64,000 nucleotides of DNA from Oscillospiraceae bacterium (GCA_020025545.1 JAHHRX010000003.1:1-64000); one strand, 5' to 3'. Positions 1 to 7,918 are shown, counted from the first letter of the stretch. Numbers and translations are program-made. Notes: generated by a model from the sequence alone, not told the origin.

Positions 1-53
1 GCGTCAGATTGTGGCTCTGAAGATCGTGGGTTCAAGTCCCATCATCCACCCCA
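1..53 (+). tRNA. tRNA-His (GTG), 5' part missing
   Basis: The window opens inside a tRNA. An anticodon stem TCAGA/TCTGA closes a loop with anticodon GTG. It is followed by a T-arm GTGGG-TTCAAGT-CCCAT, the 3' acceptor strand CATCCAC, a C73 discriminator typical of tRNA-His, and an encoded CCA. The D-arm and 5' acceptor strand lie left of the window. Confidence 0.93.
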
Positions 54-54
54 T

Positions 55-89
55 AAAAAAGCAGCTTACTTGCGTAAGCTGCTTTTTTT
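55..89 (+). terminator. Intrinsic terminator after tRNA-His
   Basis: A perfect 9-bp stem GCAGCTTAC/GTAAGCTGC with loop TTGC is followed by seven T residues. Six A residues before it mean it may also stop transcription arriving from the minus-strand amidase gene. Confidence 0.9.
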
Positions 90-121
90 ATACTCTCTGC
101 TCCCTCTGCCGGGGAAGGCTT

Positions 122-823
122 TCAGTCGAATTGGATAAAGGCATCCGTAAACCCGGCGTCTCTGGCTTTTTGGAGCTGCTTCTCAGCATTTTCCCGGCCG
201 GTATAGGCACCGATCTGAACCCGGTAGTATTTTTCCGGTTTTTCCACACCGAAATAGCCCGCAAGCACCCGGGCCTCTTCCTGTGCCAGCTTCACAAGGT
301 TTTCGTCATCCATAAGCCAACGGGCGCTGCGGGTGCAGGTGTGGAAGCTGTGCTCCAAAATGATGCCCGAGGTGCCCACCTCAGCCGCTCCCCGGAGGAC
401 GCCGTACCAGTCTGTGCCACGGCTGTTGGCTTTCGTCCAGACCTGTTTCCCCTGTGCCGTTTGCATGGTCTTTTTCACTGCCGACGCAAGAAGACCGCCA
501 AGCTCTTTGCTCTCTCCGTCCAGAGAAACAATTGCCAAGGGGTAGTCGGTATTCTCGTGCACACTGCCATCCACAGCGTTGGAGTGGATGGAAAGAAACA
601 GGTCACAGCCCCGGGATGCCCTGCCCCGCTCCGTCAACGCCACATCCTTATCCTTTTCGGCTCTGGTGGTGCGCACCGCAAAGCCCAAGGATTCCAGCTC
701 CGCCTTCAAAAGCAGGTGGAATTTCCATGTGAAGTCGGATTCATAATATTCCGGCACCGCCGGAGACCGGTTCTGCTTTCCGTAATGCCCTGCGTCAAGG
801 CAGATGATTTTTTTGCCGCTCAT
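122..823 (-). CDS. N-acetylmuramoyl-L-alanine amidase (Amidase_3) with C-terminal SPOR-like domain
   Basis: Predicted zinc amidase that cuts the amide bond between muramic acid and the stem peptide of peptidoglycan. The Amidase_3 fold fills about residues 5-185: the zinc-binding start CLDAGHYG, a catalytic-region Glu near YYESDF, the second zinc His in SIHSNA, and a late Glu in IILEHSFH. Residues about 198-233 (YYRVQIGAY...) look like a SPOR-type repeat that binds denuded glycan. There is no signal peptide or membrane segment. That is unusual for a wall hydrolase but known for sporulation mother-cell lysis enzymes of the CwlC type, so a role in late sporulation is inferred. The GH25 lysozyme gene lies upstream on the same strand, but a terminator hairpin separates them. 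Confidence 0.87.
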   Translation of the reverse strand: MSGKKIICLDAGHYGKQNRSPAVPEYYESDFTWKFHLLLKAELESLGFAVRTTRAEKDKDVALTERGRASRGCDLFLSIHSNAVDGSVHENTDYPLAIVSLDGESKELGGLLASAVKKTMQTAQGKQVWTKANSRGTDWYGVLRGAAEVGTSGIILEHSFHTCTRSARWLMDDENLVKLAQEEARVLAGYFGVEKPEKYYRVQIGAYTGRENAEKQLQKARDAGFTDAFIQFD

Positions 824-920
824 AACTTTTTACCTCCCTGTCATATTTGGGGAAAATTCGGTTTTGCCTGTCCCCTGATATACGCAGACGGTCAAAAGTT
901 GCCGGGTTTTATGCACCCCG

Positions 921-947
921 GAAAAAAGCCGCCCTTTCGGGCGGCGG
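921..947 (-). terminator. Intrinsic terminator of the GH25 lysozyme gene
   Basis: On the minus strand a 7-bp GC-only stem GCCGCCC/GGGCGGC with loop GAAA is followed by six T residues. It begins just after the lysozyme stop codon. Confidence 0.85.
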
Positions 948-948
948 T

Positions 949-1767
949 TTATTCATAGAGAAACCATAAATTGATATCCACATTTCCCCCGATGCCGGGG
1001 ACGCTTCCCGAGGATGTATACTGCCACATATTCACCCGGAAGGGAAAATCCATAGGCGCATCGTACATGGCAAGCCAGAATTGGTAATCTGTCAGCTGTT
1101 CCAAGCGGAGCATATCCCTTGCCTGAGAGCGGTTAAAATAGATCATGGGCCGGAAGCCGGCGGCCCTTACGGTTTCGCAGAACATTTTCGTGGCTGCCGT
1201 CAGGGTGTTCCGATCCACATTGGCAGTCCGGGCGGTTTCGCTGACATACTCCCAGTCAAAAACAAGGGGCATATCCAGCGTTTTTCCCTTCAAAAGTCCC
1301 AGCACAAATTCCGCTTCTTCCCCGGCCTCTTCCGGGCTTATGGCCTGAGAATAAAAATAGGCTCCCGTGGAGATGCCCGCCGCCTGTGCTCCGTCCAGAT
1401 TTGCCCGCCAGAACTTATCCTCACAAATTTCACCGCTGGAATACCCCCGGTAGCCCAGCCGAATCATGGCAAATTCCACACCGGCGGCTTTCACCGCCTG
1501 CCAGTCGATCTCCCCCTGATGTCCCGACACATCAATACCCGTCACGGCTTTTCCGGCGGTCAGGGTCATGCGCCCGTCCGCAAAGTGAAAATCCTCCGGC
1601 GTATAGGGGTTCGCCGCAGGTGCCGGAGGCTCCGGCTGTCTGGGGGTCTGCGGATCTGCGGATGGCATCAGGCTGTCCATAAAGCTCCAAACGCCCCAGA
1701 GCAGGGTAAGCACCGCAATGGCAGCGACACAAATCAACATCCATTTCTGTTTTCCTTTCCGATTCAT
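949..1767 (-). CDS. Membrane-anchored GH25 family lysozyme (muramidase)
   Basis: Predicted N,O-diacetylmuramidase of glycoside hydrolase family 25, cleaving the beta-1,4 link between MurNAc and GlcNAc. Residues about 8-30 form one hydrophobic segment that probably anchors or exports the protein. A Pro/Ala-rich linker reaches about residue 55. The GH25 barrel starts at about 76 with GIDVSGHQG and continues through FAMIRLGY, GAYFYSQA, the acidic pair in PLVFDWEY (the family's catalytic Asp/Glu site) and the end motif NMWQYTSSG...DIN. The length of 272 aa is normal for a single-domain member with a leader. No phage genes lie nearby, so a chromosomal autolysin is more likely than an endolysin. 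Confidence 0.9.
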   Translation of the reverse strand: MNRKGKQKWMLICVAAIAVLTLLWGVWSFMDSLMPSADPQTPRQPEPPAPAANPYTPEDFHFADGRMTLTAGKAVTGIDVSGHQGEIDWQAVKAAGVEFAMIRLGYRGYSSGEICEDKFWRANLDGAQAAGISTGAYFYSQAISPEEAGEEAEFVLGLLKGKTLDMPLVFDWEYVSETARTANVDRNTLTAATKMFCETVRAAGFRPMIYFNRSQARDMLRLEQLTDYQFWLAMYDAPMDFPFRVNMWQYTSSGSVPGIGGNVDINLWFLYE

Positions 1768-1887
1768 CCGCCATCCTCCTTTTTTTCACAGTATAACATA
1801 GCGGCGGCATTTTGCCAACAGGGAAAGCCTGTCATCATTTCCCGGGGACGGAGCGCTCTTAAGAAGCATCCGCCCCTGATTGTGCGC

Positions 1888-1920
1888 AAAAAACCGCCGG
1901 GACTGTAAATCCCGGCGGTT
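1888..1920 (-). terminator. Intrinsic terminator of the degV gene
   Basis: An 11-bp stem AACCGCCGGGA/TCCCGGCGGTT with a 7-nt loop is followed on the minus strand by a run of T. It sits directly after the DegV stop codon. Confidence 0.87.
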
Positions 1921-1928
1921 TCGCCTTT

Positions 1929-2792
1929 TTATCGGTGTTCGCCCATGAAAAACAGTGCCAGCGTTCCGGGGCCGGAATGGGAACCGATGACCGCTCCCGT
2001 ATAGCCGATGAACACATTCTTGACACCCAGCTTTTCCTTCACCTGTGCGGCCAGATACTCGGCATCCTCAATGCAGTCGCCGTGGCAGATGAACATCGTT
2101 TCGTTCTTGCCGGGAAGTCCCAGCTGGCCTGCCTTGGCTGCCAGAGCATCGATAGAAGCCTTCCGTCCCCGTGCCTTGGAGACATTGATAAGGTGTCCGG
2201 CATCGTCCATGTGCAGCACGGGCTTAATATTCAGCATGGTACCCATCACGGCAGTGGCAGCGCCGATCCGTCCGCCCCGCTTAAGATACATCAGGTCATC
2301 CACCGTGAACCAGTGGCACAGGTGGAAGCGATTTTCCTCCACCCAGTGCGCCAGATCATCCAGCTCCATGCCCTCCTGCTGCTTCTGACAGGCGTACCAC
2401 ACCAGAAGGCCCTGGCCCAAAGAGGCAGACAGCGTATCTACCACCCGGATTCTGCGCTGGGGGAACTGACCCTGCAGCTCCTCAGCGGCGATGAATGCAC
2501 ACTGGCTGGTGGTGGAAAGGCCGGAGGAAAAGGTCAGCACCAGTGCATCCAGTCCCTCTTCCAGCACCGGGGCAATGACCTTCTTCCATTGCTCGGGATT
2601 GGCGGCAGAGGTGGTGGCATTTTCGCCGGCACGCAGGCCCGCATAAAGCGTGCGGATGCTGTCATCCACGGCGTCCTCCATTTCCTCCCCCCGGAAGCGG
2701 ACATACAGCGGTGTATGCACAATGCCAAGCTCCCGGATCATCTCCTTGGGCAGATCGCAGCCGGAGTCAGTGATAATTTTATATTGAGACAT
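1929..2792 (-). CDS. DegV family fatty-acid-binding protein
   Basis: DegV/FakB-type lipid-binding protein. The family holds one fatty acid and in many Firmicutes presents it to the kinase FakA for phosphorylation and entry into phospholipid synthesis. The opening KIITDSGCDLP is the family's hallmark nucleotide-free start. The middle segment ATTSAANPEQW corresponds to the fatty-acid carboxylate-binding TSxPs region. LTFSSGLSTTSQ and the C-terminal GSHSGPGTLALFFMG are also typical. The length of 287 aa matches the family. It stands alone between its terminator and the divergent cation transporter operon, and no fakA is in the window. An AGGAGG ribosome site lies upstream of the ATG. Confidence 0.92.
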   Translation of the reverse strand: MSQYKIITDSGCDLPKEMIRELGIVHTPLYVRFRGEEMEDAVDDSIRTLYAGLRAGENATTSAANPEQWKKVIAPVLEEGLDALVLTFSSGLSTTSQCAFIAAEELQGQFPQRRIRVVDTLSASLGQGLLVWYACQKQQEGMELDDLAHWVEENRFHLCHWFTVDDLMYLKRGGRIGAATAVMGTMLNIKPVLHMDDAGHLINVSKARGRKASIDALAAKAGQLGLPGKNETMFICHGDCIEDAEYLAAQVKEKLGVKNVFIGYTGAVIGSHSGPGTLALFFMGEHR

Positions 2793-2814
2793 CGGAAAAC
2801 CTCCTAAATTCTAC

Positions 2815-2843
2815 TGGACAGTCCCGGGCATTTCCCATATAAT
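2815..2843 (+). promoter_or_regulatory. Sigma-A-type promoter for the CDF/mrnC/rqcH operon
   Basis: TGGACA, a 17-bp spacer and TATAAT. Transcription would start near 2850, leaving an untranslated leader of about 195 nt before the first gene. Confidence 0.75.
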
Positions 2844-2849
2844 AGTAGG

Positions 2850-3044
2850 GATATGCCGGTTTTTATTATCATACATCATTTCTTCCGCAAAGTCACTTAT
2901 TTTTTTCCGCAGAATACCGCCCATTGCAAATATTTTCAGGATCTGCAGGATCCGCCCCGGTGAAGCGCCGGGATCTTTCACCGTTTTAAGCGGTATTTTT
3001 TTACATTTTGAGCAGGGTAACCCTGATGTATTGGAGGCAGTTTT
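2850..3044 (+). promoter_or_regulatory. Long structured 5' leader of the cation diffusion facilitator gene (candidate riboswitch or attenuator)
   Basis: The leader contains a GGATC-TGCAG-GATCC hairpin (2939-2953), a GATC...CCGG/CCGG...GATC hairpin (about 2949-2974), and a short ACCG/CGGT stem (2980-2994) followed by seven T residues that resembles a terminator. A CAGGG/CCCTG stem (3013-3025) sits just before the ribosome site TTGGAGG. Alternative pairings between these elements are possible. CDF genes are known targets of metal-sensing riboswitches (NiCo/czcD and yybP-ykoY Mn classes). I could not match either consensus by eye. Confidence 0.4.
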
Positions 3045-4226
3045 ATGACCGATCTATTACTCAAGCTTTTTGTAAAGAATTCTTCCGACACGGAAAATCC
3101 CAAAGTGCGCACCGCCATTGGAAAACTCTCGGGCATTGTGGGCATTGTCTGCAATATTTTGCTCTTTGCCGGGAAGCTGGCGGTGGGTCTGATTTCCGGC
3201 TCCGTTGCCGTCACCGCCGATGCTATGAACAACCTGACGGATGCCTCCGGCTCCATCGTGACACTGCTGGGCTTCCGTCTGGCGGAGATCCCTCCCGATG
3301 CCGACCATCCCTACGGTCACGCAAGGTTTGAATACCTGTCCGGTCTCGCCGTTTCTGCCATCATTGTGGTCATCGGCTTCGAGCTGGCAAAAAGCTCCGC
3401 TGCCAAAATCTTTCACCCCAGCCCCGTGGCATTTTCCGGTCTGCTGGCCGGGGTGCTTCTGGGTTCTGTTGCCGTAAAGCTGTGGCTGTCCCTTTTTAAC
3501 GGCAGGCTGGGCAAACGAATCCACTCCGGTACACTGAACGCCGTGGCACAGGACAGCCGCAACGATGTTCTCTCCACCTCCGCCGTTCTGGCCGCTGCGC
3601 TGATTCAGGAATACGCCCATCTGAATATCGACGGCTATGTAGGTCTGGGCGTGGCTCTGCTGATCCTCTGGAGCGGTGCCTCCCTCGCCAAGGAAACCAT
3701 CAGCCCCCTGCTGGGGGAAGCCGCCAGCCCGGAGCTCCAGGCGCTGATCGTTGACTACATCAGCCGTCAGGAAAAGGTGCTTGGCTACCACGATCTGATG
3801 GTTCATGACTACGGCCCCGGTCAGCGCTTCGCTTCCATCCATGTGGAAATGGACACCCGTGAGGATCCCCTGACCTGCCACGAGCTGATTGACGACATGG
3901 AGCGGGAATGCCTCAAAAGCCACAACATCCACCTTGTGATTCACTATGACCCGGTGGTGACTGACGATCCCGAGCTGAACCGTCTTCGCAAATCCACCGA
4001 AGACCTGCTGACCCAGATAGATCCCCGGCTGAAACTCCACGATTTCCGTCTGGTGAAGGGCTGCGGACACACCAATCTGATTTTTGACATTTCCCTCCCC
4101 GGTGACATGGATTCCCGCAAGGCCGCGATCCGGGAATATCTGGAAGAAAATCTTACCAAGCAGGAAAATACCCACATTTACACGGTAATTACCTTTGATT
4201 TGACCTCATTTAATGCACTTAACTGA
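3045..4226 (+). CDS. Cation diffusion facilitator (CDF) family metal transporter
   Basis: Inner-membrane exporter that moves divalent metal (Zn, Mn, Co or Fe) out of the cytosol in exchange for protons. About six transmembrane segments span residues 25-210. The TM2 metal site reads DAMNNLTD and the TM5 partner reads DSRNDVLS, both with the paired acidic/Asn residues of CDF proteins. The conserved DADHPYGHARFE follows TM2. The cytosolic ferredoxin-like dimerisation domain starts near residue 215 (HDLMVHDYGPG...SIHVEMD). The C-terminus to 393 aa is longer than the minimal family, with a second His-containing stretch. DAMNN rather than HxxxD in TM2 fits Mn/Co/Fe-type better than strict Zn-type exporters, but specificity is uncertain. 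Confidence 0.9.
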   Translation: MTDLLLKLFVKNSSDTENPKVRTAIGKLSGIVGIVCNILLFAGKLAVGLISGSVAVTADAMNNLTDASGSIVTLLGFRLAEIPPDADHPYGHARFEYLSGLAVSAIIVVIGFELAKSSAAKIFHPSPVAFSGLLAGVLLGSVAVKLWLSLFNGRLGKRIHSGTLNAVAQDSRNDVLSTSAVLAAALIQEYAHLNIDGYVGLGVALLILWSGASLAKETISPLLGEAASPELQALIVDYISRQEKVLGYHDLMVHDYGPGQRFASIHVEMDTREDPLTCHELIDDMERECLKSHNIHLVIHYDPVVTDDPELNRLRKSTEDLLTQIDPRLKLHDFRLVKGCGHTNLIFDISLPGDMDSRKAAIREYLEENLTKQENTHIYTVITFDLTSFNALN

Positions 4227-4282
4227 TTTTCTTTACATTTCCACGAGAATCTGGTATGCGCATAGCCGAAGGAGGCGGTAGC

Positions 4283-4792
4283 TTGAAAGTTAAAAAGCTG
4301 GTGCAGATGGCACTTCTCACCGCCATTGCTCTGACCATATTCCTGCTGGAAGCCCAGATTCCGCCGCTGGTGCCGATTCCCGGCATCAAGCTGGGACTTG
4401 CGAACATCGTCACCGTGTTTGCGGTGTTCGCCATGGGCGCAAAGGAGGGGGCCGCAATTCTTTTCTGCCGAATTTTTCTCGGTGCCGTGTTCGCCGGAAA
4501 TTTCGGGATGATTTTCTATTCTGCCGCCGGCGGACTGCTCAGCATTCTTGTGACCGTGGGTCTTAAAAAGGTGCTGACCCTTCACCAGCTGTGGGTGGCA
4601 GGTGCCTTGGGAGCCGTTGCCCATTCCGTCGGGCAGATGCTCATGGCCATTGTCCTGACACGCACCCCGGCGCTGGCAGTCTATCTGCCCATTATGATTG
4701 CCGTCAGCATCCTGACCGGCATTTTTACCGGGCTTTGCGCCCAATTTCTTCTGAATCGAGGAGATAACCTATGGAAAACTATTTTCAGCTGA
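4283..4792 (+). CDS. Gx transporter family membrane protein (heptaprenyl diphosphate synthase component I-like)
   Basis: A small integral membrane protein of 169 aa with about five hydrophobic segments. It has the family features LEAQIPPLVPIPGIKLGLAN near the start and FCRIFLGAVFAGNFG in the middle. The family resembles the S component of an ECF vitamin transporter. Its old name, heptaprenyl diphosphate synthase component I, is not well supported biochemically. The start is taken as TTG because a clean GGAGG lies 7 nt before it. The earlier ATG at 4256 has no ribosome site. The 3' end overlaps the Mini-RNase III gene by 22 nt, which implies coupled translation. The substrate is unknown. Confidence 0.8.
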   Translation: MKVKKLVQMALLTAIALTIFLLEAQIPPLVPIPGIKLGLANIVTVFAVFAMGAKEGAAILFCRIFLGAVFAGNFGMIFYSAAGGLLSILVTVGLKKVLTLHQLWVAGALGAVAHSVGQMLMAIVLTRTPALAVYLPIMIAVSILTGIFTGLCAQFLLNRGDNLWKTIFS

Positions 4793-5184
4793 ATCTGCCC
4801 AAAAGCAAAATCGACGCCATCTCCAATCTGGGGCTTGCCCACATCGGTGATGCGGTCTACGAAGTGCTTTGCCGCAGTTACCTGTGTGCCCAGGGCGGTA
4901 AAACCGTAAAGAATCTCCACCAAAATACCGTGGCCATGGTAAACGCACCGGCGCAGGCCGCTTTTGCGGATGTGCTTCTGCCCCACCTTACCGAGGAGGA
5001 GACGGACTATTTCCGCCGGGGCAAAAACGCCCATTCCCATGCCGCTCCCAAAGCCGCCACCGCCAGAGAATATGCCAAGGCCACCGGTCTGGAAGCCCTG
5101 TTCGGTGCTCTGTACCTTGCGGGAAAAACGGAGCGGATCAATGAGCTGTTTCTGATGATTCTGGAGGCAAAAAATGGCATTTGA
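4771..5184 (+). CDS. mrnC: Mini-ribonuclease III (23S rRNA 3'/5' maturation)
   Basis: RNase III catalytic domain without the double-stranded-RNA-binding domain, which defines MrnC. In Bacillus it trims both ends of 23S rRNA precursor. The signature LAHIGDAVYEVLCR carries the catalytic Asp, and the downstream LEALFGALYL carries the second acidic motif (E replaces the usual DA.E/GALYL context). The segment RGKNAHSHAAPKAA is the family's conserved basic loop. At 137 aa it is of usual length. It overlaps both neighbours (22 nt with the upstream transporter, 11 nt with rqcH), so the three are translated as one unit. Confidence 0.93.
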   Translation: MENYFQLNLPKSKIDAISNLGLAHIGDAVYEVLCRSYLCAQGGKTVKNLHQNTVAMVNAPAQAAFADVLLPHLTEEETDYFRRGKNAHSHAAPKAATAREYAKATGLEALFGALYLAGKTERINELFLMILEAKNGI

Positions 5185-6916
5185 CGCTTTTTATCTCACC
5201 GCCGTTCTGGAGGAAGTGCGGGCGCTTTCCGAGCCCCGGGTGGAAAAAATCCACCAGCCTGCCAGAGACACGGTGATCATTCACTTTAAGCATCGGGACG
5301 GCCGTGCAAAGCTCCTCTTTGCCATGAACCCCACCGCTCCCCGGCTCCATCTCACCGCCGCAAGCCCGGAAAATCCGGCGGAGCCGCCCATGTTCTGCAT
5401 GCTTCTGCGAAAGCACCTATCAGGCGCACGGCTGGTGTCTGTCACACAGCCCCCCATGGAGCGGTGCGCCGTGCTGACCTTTGACTGCATCGACGAAATG
5501 GGCGACCGGGTTCAGAAAAAGCTGGTTGCCGAGCTTATGGGCAGAACCTGCAACCTTTATCTCCTTTCCCCGGAGGATCGGATCATCGACTGCCTGCGGC
5601 GCATCGGTCTGGATGAATCTGCCAAACGGCAGGCGCTCCCGGGTCTTTACTACCAGTCGCCCGAGCCTGTCACCAAGCACAATCCTATGGAGCTCACCGC
5701 CGGGGACTATGAAAAAATTCTCTCCGCTCCCGGAGCGGATCTGCTTTCCCAGCGGCTGATGGACGAGCTGGGGGGACTATCTCCCCTCATCTGCCGGGAG
5801 GCGGCGCTGTACGCCGCCGCAGATGTGGACGCACGGCTGGAAAATCTGGAAATTGCCCCGGTGGCGCAAAAACTTTTCCTGTTTTTCAGCGAAAACCTCA
5901 ACCACCCCGTCCCCAGCTATTTCTGTCAGAACGGCATCCCAAAGCAGTTTGCCTTCTGTCCCTTCCGGCAATACGGCGGCTGTGAAGAGGCCCAGGGCTT
6001 TTCCGAGCTTCTCGACCTTTACTACACCGTTCGGGATCAGAAGGATGCCATGCGGCAAAAGGGACAGGCAGTACGGAAAACCGTGCAGAATCTCTGCACG
6101 CGCCTGAAAAAGAAAATGGCCATCCAGCAAAAGGAACTGACCGCCACCCATGACCGGGAGCGTCTGCGCCAGCTGGGAGACATTGTCACCGCCAATATCC
6201 ACCGGATCGTAAAGGGCTCCCGTGTTTTGCAGGCGGAAGATTTCTATGACGAGGAAATGAAGGTCATCGACATTCCCATTTCCCCCATTCTTTCTCCCCA
6301 GCAGAATGCCGCCAAGTTTTACAAGGACTATACGCGGATGAAAAACGCCGAAAAGGAGCTGACCCACCAGCTGGAAATCGGTGCGCAGGAGCTGGACTAT
6401 CTGCAAAGCGTTCTGGAGGAGCTGGGCAGAGCCGCCACGGAGCAGGAGCTAGAGGAAATCCGGCAGGAGCTTCGGGATGCCGGATATCTGCGTTCCGCCG
6501 GGGACAAGAAGAAAATCCGGCAGAAGAAGCTGCCGCCCATGCACTTCGTTTCCACCGACGGTTTTTCCATTTATGTGGGACGGAACAACCGTCAGAATGA
6601 GGAACTGACCTTTAAAACCGCCCGAAAGGACGACATCTGGCTCCATGCGGAAAAGGTGCACGGAAGCCATGTAATCATTGCCTGTGCCGGAAAGCCAGTT
6701 CCCGATGACACCGTAACCCAAGCGGCGCAGCTGGCGGCCTATTACGCCGAAACTGCCTCCGGTCAGAACATAGCGGTAGATGTGACGCCGGTGCGGCAGG
6801 TAAAGCGCATTCCCGGCGGCAAGCCCGGCATGGTGATTTACCATACCTATCGGACTGTGTATGTAAACCCCTATCCGGATATTACCGTGGATGCCCTGAA
6901 TGCAAGCAAACCCTGA
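5174..6916 (+). CDS. rqcH: RqcH/NFACT-family ribosome quality control protein
   Basis: Bacterial Rqc2 homologue. It binds the stalled 50S subunit with peptidyl-tRNA and recruits Ala-tRNA to build C-terminal alanine tails that mark the chain for ClpXP. It was formerly annotated as fibronectin-binding protein A. NFACT-N covers about residues 1-230, with the strand KKLVAELMGRTCNLYLL. Two helix-hairpin-helix regions and a long coiled coil lie at about 290-440. The NFACT-R RNA-binding domain covers about 455-575 (DIWLHAEKVHGSHVII, GKPGMVIYHTYRTVYVNP). The length of 580 aa is normal. It is the last gene of the operon. The pairing with MrnC puts two ribosome-maintenance functions together. Confidence 0.93.
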   Translation: MAFDAFYLTAVLEEVRALSEPRVEKIHQPARDTVIIHFKHRDGRAKLLFAMNPTAPRLHLTAASPENPAEPPMFCMLLRKHLSGARLVSVTQPPMERCAVLTFDCIDEMGDRVQKKLVAELMGRTCNLYLLSPEDRIIDCLRRIGLDESAKRQALPGLYYQSPEPVTKHNPMELTAGDYEKILSAPGADLLSQRLMDELGGLSPLICREAALYAAADVDARLENLEIAPVAQKLFLFFSENLNHPVPSYFCQNGIPKQFAFCPFRQYGGCEEAQGFSELLDLYYTVRDQKDAMRQKGQAVRKTVQNLCTRLKKKMAIQQKELTATHDRERLRQLGDIVTANIHRIVKGSRVLQAEDFYDEEMKVIDIPISPILSPQQNAAKFYKDYTRMKNAEKELTHQLEIGAQELDYLQSVLEELGRAATEQELEEIRQELRDAGYLRSAGDKKKIRQKKLPPMHFVSTDGFSIYVGRNNRQNEELTFKTARKDDIWLHAEKVHGSHVIIACAGKPVPDDTVTQAAQLAAYYAETASGQNIAVDVTPVRQVKRIPGGKPGMVIYHTYRTVYVNPYPDITVDALNASKP

Positions 6917-7469
6917 TGCCGCAGCCCTGTGGCACCGAAAGGGGTCCCGCAGAAATCTGCGCTCCGAGTTCGCAACGAATCAGTTTAAGCCTTGCTTATG
7001 TCTCTTTCTTGTTTCGCCAAGAAAGAGACGGAAAGAATGCGATTTAAGGGGGCTTTTTACAAAGGCGCCCCCTTAAAAATCCCCTCTGAAACCGTCAAAT
7101 GGTGCATTTTGCGCCCTTGATGCGGGCAAGCAGGCAATGCCCGCCTGCCGTCGCTCTGAAAAGTTAAGGTGCGCAGCGATACCTGCACCGTACTTCTAAC
7201 AGGGAAAACTTTCTTGCACAGTTCTGTTTTTCTGTGTGCCGGGAGGCGGATATCGCTTACATATCCGCACAGCGTGTTAAAGTGCTTCGCCTGAAATTTT
7301 AGGAGGGGGTTCTCCTAGGGGGGCGGCTTGGTGCATAGCCCCCCTTGGGCAGGTCTTTGGTTACTTTCTGCCTGTCAGAAAGTGACGACCCGCAGCGCAG
7401 TCTGCGCTTGCGGCACTCCCCTACGGACATATATAAAACAGGCGTGGTGAAAGCACCACGCCTGTTTTT
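6917..7469. repeat. Non-coding block with seven or more inverted repeats
   Basis: No convincing gene is seen here. The block carries hairpin-forming inverted repeats in series: GTCTCTTTCTTG/CAAGAAAGAGAC (7000-7029, perfect 12 bp), TTTAAGGGGGC/GCCCCCTTAAA (7043-7076), GCGGGCA/TGCCCGC (7123-7143), GCGGATAT/ATATCCGC (7246-7268), GGGGGGC/GCCCCCC (about 7318-7345), TTACTTTCTG/CAGAAAGTGA (7361-7385) and CCGCAGCGCA/TGCGCTTGCGG (7390-7413, one bulge). It then runs into the terminator at 7436. The density suggests a decayed intergenic repeat element or a large structured RNA. Confidence 0.6.
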
Positions 7470-7471
7470 TT
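7436..7471 (-). terminator. Bidirectional intrinsic terminator next to the EutN/CcmL-like gene
   Basis: A GGCGTGGTG/CACCACGCC stem with loop AAAG, extended by ACA/TGT, is flanked by A-rich and T-rich tracts on both sides. It overlaps the stop codon of the minus-strand gene and would also end read-through from the plus side. Confidence 0.88.
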
Positions 7472-7718
7472 ATCCGCAGCAACAGCCGCCCGAAGATCCG
7501 ACTACCGCCACCACGGCGGCATCCGTTACAGCATTCATGCTGTATTTTTCCGCCGCACCGCCGGTCACCACCAGCACCCGGTCCCCCACGGAAGCGCCCG
7601 CATGATCCAGCGCTGCCACCAGCGCATTTTCCGTTCGGATCAACAGCAGCGTCTGCCCCTCAAGGCAGGCCGCCCTTTTGTCGGCGGTCAGTTTTTCCTT
7701 CACGGTACCGATTTCCAT
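7470..7718 (-). CDS. EutN/CcmL family protein (microcompartment pentamer homologue), solitary
   Basis: A small protein of 82 aa resembling the pentameric vertex proteins of bacterial microcompartments. Seen features: an opening MEIGTVKEKL strand, LEGQTLLLI, a central VAALD..GA..GDRVLVVTGGAA that matches the OB-like core of CcmL/EutN, and a closing VTDAAVVAVVG. The C-terminus ends SSGGCCCG, so a run of three cysteines lies where family members usually have a short basic tail. No hexameric shell protein, aldehyde dehydrogenase or other microcompartment enzyme is in the window. It may therefore act alone or complete a shell encoded elsewhere. It has its own terminator. Confidence 0.78.
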   Translation of the reverse strand: MEIGTVKEKLTADKRAACLEGQTLLLIRTENALVAALDHAGASVGDRVLVVTGGAAEKYSMNAVTDAAVVAVVGSSGGCCCG

Positions 7719-7918
7719 GAATCATACCTCCCATTTGGTTTTCGGCAGTTTTTCTGCCGGTTTTGCCATTTCTACCCTAGTATTTCCGAATATTTTAAAT
7801 TCATGTGCCCAGCCGGAAATTCCCGAGAATTTAAGAAAAATTCATTATGTAGACTAGAACTGAGCCTCCCTTTATGTTATACTGTAAGCAAGTATACACA
7901 TATGGAGATAATTTGCTT

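Noticed and set aside
11..958. A plus-strand frame covering the amidase gene region
   Set aside because: It starts inside the tRNA, is antisense to the Amidase_3 gene and has no homology.
949..1767. GH25 lysozyme as a prophage endolysin
   Set aside because: No holin, tail, capsid or integrase gene lies nearby, and the protein carries its own membrane anchor.
2850..3044. Firm assignment of the CDF leader to the NiCo or Mn riboswitch class
   Set aside because: I could not find the conserved core bases of either class by eye. It is reported only as a structured leader.
6990..7413. Series of hairpins considered as a CRISPR array
   Set aside because: The repeats differ from each other in sequence and spacing, so there is no constant repeat unit with unique spacers, and no cas genes are present.
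7470..7718. A bacterial microcompartment locus around the EutN-like gene
   Set aside because: No shell hexamer, signature enzyme or encapsulation peptide is present among the neighbours.
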